From a bacterium (GTDB taxonomy: Bacteria; Myxococcota_A; Bradymonadia; Bradymonadales; Bradymonadaceae): 64,000 nucleotides of DNA. Shown one piece after another: positions 60,963 to 64,000 of this stretch. Position numbers and translations under genes: made by a program. The notes beneath the pieces are model-generated. The model was not told the origin of the DNA and did no database searches. It saw only the letters and a list, made by a program, of their open reading frames with translations. The stretch spans positions 1 to 64,000 of the forward strand of contig JAUIBR010000025.1 in assembly GCA_030427705.1 (NCBI GenBank), in the 5' to 3' direction. Numbering within the stretch: position 1 is the first letter of the stretch; every line of letters begins with the position of its first letter.

Positions 60963-62042
60963 TCAGACTTCGAGCTCAATCTCTTTGACTACTGGGTACT
61001 CTTTCGGCCCAGGGTCGCCACGTTCGGCTTGTCGCATCAGGCGCCAGATATGGGGGCCTAGCAGGTCGAGGTCAGTCGAGACGTATTGCTCGCCGCCAAA
61101 CCGCTGGATGTGTTCGGTCTGGATTTTCAGGATGTCTGCATCTTGTTGGAAAATGCGCATCGCAGCGGGTTTGACCACAGGTTCCAAGACCCAGCCAGGG
61201 ATGCGGACTTTGAACAAAATCGTTGCGTAGAGTCGCGTGATGAAGTCGGTGACCGGCGTGATGAACGAATTGACTAGGATGTGGTTCTCGGTGCCAAGCT
61301 GGTACTCGACCTGAGCGATAGACGGCATGAAGAATCGGTCCCAGTGTTTTATCTCGCCGCCAGATGGTGAGAGCATGCGGCCGACCACGCCTTCGGGTCG
61401 TTGCTCGCCGATGTACTCGCATTCGACCCAATCCTCCCATCGTTCGACTCGGGCTTGGATCTTTGTGGTATCACCAACGCCTCGGAAAAGGCCTTTATGC
61501 AGATACGCGGTATGTGGGACGTCCAACGCATTCTCGGCGACCGCGTGTACGCTGCCTTCAACTTCGAACCACTGGTCGACACGAGTGTATTTTCCGTCAA
61601 CGTCGGGCAGCTTGAAGGGCTCGCGTTCTGGTTCGGTGTCGGCCTCTGCGTAAACCCAGATATAACCATCTTGTTCCCGAACCGGGAATCGAGGCACCCG
61701 ACGCCCTTTGTGGTCAGGGTCGCCGACCAAACATGGGACCTTCGTGCAGCCGCCATCGGTATCGAACTCCCACCCGTGGTAGGCGCACTGCAGTTGCCCA
61801 GTCTTGGTCACAGCCCCCAAACTCAGAGGAACGTTTCGGTGCGGGCAGCGGTCCAAAAGCGCAGCGATATCGCCCTTTTTATTGCGGAACAGAACCATCG
61901 GAACGCCGCATATTGTGCGTTTGATAGGCCCTTTCTTCAGGTCACCGGATGGGCACGCGACGTACCACCAGTTTGTGAGCTTTGCGACGGAGACGTGCCC
62001 TTTGGTTTGGGGCGCATGCAGCTTGGCTTTAATCTCATTCAT
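60963..62042 (-). CDS. Rieske non-haem iron oxygenase, alpha subunit
   Basis: 359 residues from ATG 62042. The N-terminal Rieske domain has 'DRCPHRNVPLSLG' and 'QCAYHGWEFD', the two Cys-His pairs that bind the 2Fe-2S cluster. The catalytic domain has 'ENALDVPHTAYLHKGLF', the bridging Asp and the two His of the mononuclear iron site. It resembles VanA/pheophorbide-oxygenase-type enzymes, which demethylate or hydroxylate ring compounds and need a separate reductase; none is in the window. No ribosome site is seen before the ATG. A TTGACA with 17-base spacing to GATACC would place the transcript start at the ATG, so the mRNA may be leaderless. Confidence 0.92.
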   Translation of the reverse strand: MNEIKAKLHAPQTKGHVSVAKLTNWWYVACPSGDLKKGPIKRTICGVPMVLFRNKKGDIAALLDRCPHRNVPLSLGAVTKTGQLQCAYHGWEFDTDGGCTKVPCLVGDPDHKGRRVPRFPVREQDGYIWVYAEADTEPEREPFKLPDVDGKYTRVDQWFEVEGSVHAVAENALDVPHTAYLHKGLFRGVGDTTKIQARVERWEDWVECEYIGEQRPEGVVGRMLSPSGGEIKHWDRFFMPSIAQVEYQLGTENHILVNSFITPVTDFITRLYATILFKVRIPGWVLEPVVKPAAMRIFQQDADILKIQTEHIQRFGGEQYVSTDLDLLGPHIWRLMRQAERGDPGPKEYPVVKEIELEV

Positions 62043-62049
62043 AGCAATG

Positions 62050-62078
62050 GGTATCCGGGAACTAATGCGTGATGTCAA
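62050..62078 (-). promoter_or_regulatory. Candidate promoter of the Rieske oxygenase gene
   Basis: On the minus strand TTGACA (62078-62073) and GATACC (62055-62050) are 17 bases apart. The -35 is perfect and the -10 weak. The expected start point falls at 62043-62044, at the ATG itself. Confidence 0.3.
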
Positions 62079-62139
62079 TCGCGTGGTTTCCGCAGTCTAG
62101 GACGGCTGATACGATGCGCTGGATTCAGCGAGGTTACAA

Positions 62140-62637
62140 GTGGATGCGCGTTGTATTTGGTTGACGGGGTTGTCGGCGGCAGGGAAGTCGACGATCGCGA
62201 GACAGCTTGCCGAGCTTTGGGACGGACCGTGTGTTGTCCTAGACGGTGACGAAATTCGGCAGGGTTTGTGTTCCGACTTGGGGTTTAGTCCCGAGGACCG
62301 TGACGAGAATATCCGCCGGATCAGCGAGGTTGCTCGCCTTTTTGTGAATTCGGGTACGACGGCGATTTGCGCGTTCATATCGCCATACAGCGATGCCAGG
62401 CAACGTGCGCGCGCTCGTTTTTCAGATGGTCAGTTTGTTTTGGTTCATGTGGATTGCCCGCTTGATGTTTGTCGAGAGCGGGATCCGAAAGGGCTCTACG
62501 CGCGCGCGTTTGCTGGCGAGTTGCCGGGGTTCACAGGTGTTGACGCACCCTACGAGCGACCGGCGGCTGATATTGTTGTTCAGACGCACGAGACGACCCC
62601 CGAAGATTGTGCACGATTGATTCTGAGCCAGCTCTAG
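62140..62637 (+). CDS. Adenylylsulfate kinase-like protein
   Basis: 165 residues from GTG 62140. It has the CysC-type fold: P-loop 'WLTGLSAAGKSTIA', 'VVLDGDEIRQGLCSDLGFS' (APS-binding), 'RDENIRRISEVARLF', 'ICAFISPYSDARQRAR' and 'RDPKGLYARAFAGELPGFTG'. APS kinase phosphorylates adenylylsulfate to PAPS in sulfate activation. All signature stretches are present and the length is slightly short. No ATP sulfurylase is near, so a related use in sulfated-metabolite synthesis or a generic small-molecule kinase is possible. The TAG stop shares CTAG with the opposing gene. Confidence 0.92.
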   Translation: MDARCIWLTGLSAAGKSTIARQLAELWDGPCVVLDGDEIRQGLCSDLGFSPEDRDENIRRISEVARLFVNSGTTAICAFISPYSDARQRARARFSDGQFVLVHVDCPLDVCRERDPKGLYARAFAGELPGFTGVDAPYERPAADIVVQTHETTPEDCARLILSQL

Positions 62638-63149
62638 AGGTCTTCGACGAACTCGTCTACGTTTTCCAAGAACCACTCCCAGCCAGACCATTTCTCGGCT
62701 CTCAGTTCGAAGCGCTCGCGAGTGGTTTCCCAGTCTAATAGCTGCTCCTTCACTGCTGATGAGAGGACAAGGCATTCCATGAAATCATCGATGCTCTCGA
62801 ATTCATGGCCTTCCATGTAACCGCCTTCGTCGTGGCACCAGCAGTCAATATCTCCGTCTGGGTACAAAACCCAGTAGTTGCCAGCGTAGTCGTTACCCAT
62901 GGCGTAGACGCCTTCGTCGATATTGGCGAACGCTGAGATGTCCTCTCCGAATGTTGGGTAGAACTCGTGAAGTTCAGGGAATCCTCCGGTTTCGGCGAGC
63001 TCCAGAAGCACGTTCAGTGACTCAGATTCATTGTCCGGAAGACCTTCCAAGAAGTCGATCGAAGGTGCAACGACGTCCACTGGATCTTGGACTGCGCCTT
63101 CAAGTAGTTCGGCGACTTCAGACGCCAGATTTTCGGTGATGTAACCCAT
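62634..63149 (-). CDS. Hypothetical acidic protein, possibly SMI1/KNR4 (SUKH)-like
   Basis: 171 residues from ATG 63149, with AGGAG six bases upstream; GTG 63155 is less likely. The protein is acidic (many Glu/Asp) and rich in aromatic residues, with 'FANIDEGVYAMGNDYAGNYW' and 'YPDGDIDCWCHDEGGYMEG', a pattern seen in SUKH-superfamily proteins, which often act as immunity proteins against toxins. The assignment is tentative because I cannot align the family's core. No toxin gene is next to it. It is cytoplasmic. The stop overlaps the APS-kinase-like gene at CTAG. Confidence 0.55.
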   Translation of the reverse strand: MGYITENLASEVAELLEGAVQDPVDVVAPSIDFLEGLPDNESESLNVLLELAETGGFPELHEFYPTFGEDISAFANIDEGVYAMGNDYAGNYWVLYPDGDIDCWCHDEGGYMEGHEFESIDDFMECLVLSSAVKEQLLDWETTRERFELRAEKWSGWEWFLENVDEFVEDL

Positions 63150-63329
63150 CGACACTCCTCATCGTGTGATGAGGCAAATCTAGTCGTAACTGTGTGCGCG
63201 AAACAAGCAGAAATAAACCGACTAACCAGTCTGTAGAAAGTTGGCGCAAGCCGTTGTGTGGTGCGGTTTTCTGTGTTTAGGTGCATCCAATGACGGACGA
63301 GTCAATTTTGGATCGATAAGGGTTGGAAA

Positions 63330-64000
63330 ATGGCAGATATCTTTAATCCCACGCCGGAACACAAAGCGCTTCGTGAAATGGTACGCGCGTTCGCCGAGAA
63401 GGAGGTTGGTCCTCAGGCGGAAGCGCACGACAAGCACGAGACTTTCAATATTGAATTGTTCAGAAAGCTCGGGGAGTTGGGCCTTCTAGGTGTGACGGTG
63501 CCGCTTGCGTACGACGGGTCGGGGATGGATGCGACGGCAGCTTGCATCATCCACGAGGAGCTCTCGGCTCAGGACCCAGGATTCTGCCTGGCCTACCTCG
63601 CGCACTCGATGCTTTTTGTGAACAACCTTGCCGTCAATGGCACGGAAGAGCAGAAGAAGCGGCTTCTTCCGAAGGTTTGCAGTGGAGAGCTCATCGGCGG
63701 CATGTGCATGAGCGAGCCCAACGCCGGAACTGACGTTCTGGGAATGGGAACGCTCGCCACGAAAGATGGTGATGACTATCTGCTGACCGGCGAGAAGATG
63801 TGGATTACGAATGGCGCCATCAGCGACAGTGACTTGGGTGACGTCTTCTTGGTCTATGCAAAGCATGAAGACCGCGATGGTCGTGGCCTGTCTTTGTTCC
63901 TTGTCGAGAAAGGCATGGAGGGGTTCAGTCTTGGGCAAAAGCTCAAAGGGAAGCTCGGCATGCGCGCGTCGACCACGGCAGAATTGGTGTTCGAAAACGT
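63330..64000 (+). CDS. Acyl-CoA dehydrogenase, N-terminal part (3' end outside window)
   Basis: The frame runs from ATG 63330 past the window end; 223 codons are visible. The N-terminal helical domain ('ALREMVRAFAEKEVGPQAEA', 'LGELGLLGVTVPLAYDGSGM') and the beta domain with the FAD/substrate motif 'GMCMSEPNAGTDVLGM' and 'GEKMWITNG' identify an acyl-CoA dehydrogenase, with features close to isovaleryl- or short-chain-type enzymes. The catalytic Glu lies beyond the window. The enzyme introduces a double bond between C2 and C3 of acyl-CoA and passes electrons to ETF. It may belong to a beta-oxidation or branched-chain degradation set downstream. The 180-bp spacer before it holds no gene. Confidence 0.93.
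   Translation, partial: MADIFNPTPEHKALREMVRAFAEKEVGPQAEAHDKHETFNIELFRKLGELGLLGVTVPLAYDGSGMDATAACIIHEELSAQDPGFCLAYLAHSMLFVNNLAVNGTEEQKKRLLPKVCSGELIGGMCMSEPNAGTDVLGMGTLATKDGDDYLLTGEKMWITNGAISDSDLGDVFLVYAKHEDRDGRGLSLFLVEKGMEGFSLGQKLKGKLGMRASTTAELVFEN

Overview
The window is about 64 kb of a moderately GC-rich bacterial chromosome. Gene content points to a predatory or complex delta-type bacterium, most likely Myxococcota/Bradymonadales. The grounds are many lipoproteins with long Asn-rich (NNx)n linkers, an RCC1-repeat lipoprotein, two von Willebrand A lipoproteins, three Hanks-type Ser/Thr kinases, a PilZ protein and a degenerate sensor kinase. This assignment is inferred from style of gene content, not from a marker gene. 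No rRNA, tRNA, CRISPR or transposase gene was seen. Genes are tightly packed: no gene-free stretch exceeds about 250 bp.

Layout. 1-7266: a plus-strand set of a sensor fragment, a CapC-like membrane protein and a large anchored protein. 7263-9260: a minus set (unknown protein, BASS transporter, Cys-rich lipoprotein). 9487-14098: a Cys-rich lipoprotein behind a sigma54-like promoter, a small HTH regulator, FKBP, a lipoprotein, and an RluA pair. 14226-18596: a tandemly duplicated two-gene module (outer-membrane-like protein plus metallophosphoesterase lipoprotein). 18593-26921: a kinase-ATPase-TPR protein, an RCC1 lipoprotein, cytochrome c, PilZ and a lactonase-like lipoprotein. 26947-31664: an operon DUF4178-like / double DUF350 / membrane spermidine-synthase-like / small secreted protein / zinc-ribbon kinase. 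This matches the gene set known next to mycobacterial speE and is the best candidate for a poorly understood system. 31668-32490: a four-helix-bundle (S23-like) gene between GC-rich arrays in opposite orientation. 32498-48564: mostly minus-strand envelope proteins, a kinase, an SDR-patatin pair, a GGCT-RNB nuclease pair and a LysR operon. 48720-55519: an ILVBL/HACL2-like ThDP enzyme, GDPD, VOC, and an exported protein with an ABC1/UbiB kinase. 55673-64000: a second sigma54-like-driven lipoprotein, an FAD hydroxylase, an amidohydrolase, another array-flanked small gene, a Rieske oxygenase, an APS-kinase-like protein, and the start of an acyl-CoA dehydrogenase.

Structure beyond genes. (1) Twelve convergent junctions exist. 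Nine overlap, five of them exactly at a shared CTAG (TAG stop on both strands). The other three each carry a GC-rich tandem array. (2) The arrays belong to a dispersed family, share an identical 22-bp unit at two loci, and bracket two unrelated small genes in inverted orientation, as a mobile cassette would. (3) A 26-bp palindromic element is identical inside two unrelated coding genes, where it encodes the same peptide PHRNSQTT, and has a diverged intergenic copy. (4) Three start codons directly follow a strong hairpin, two of them with a T6 tract, giving terminator-then-ATG architecture. Functions are family-level readings of translated sequence; no database search was possible.
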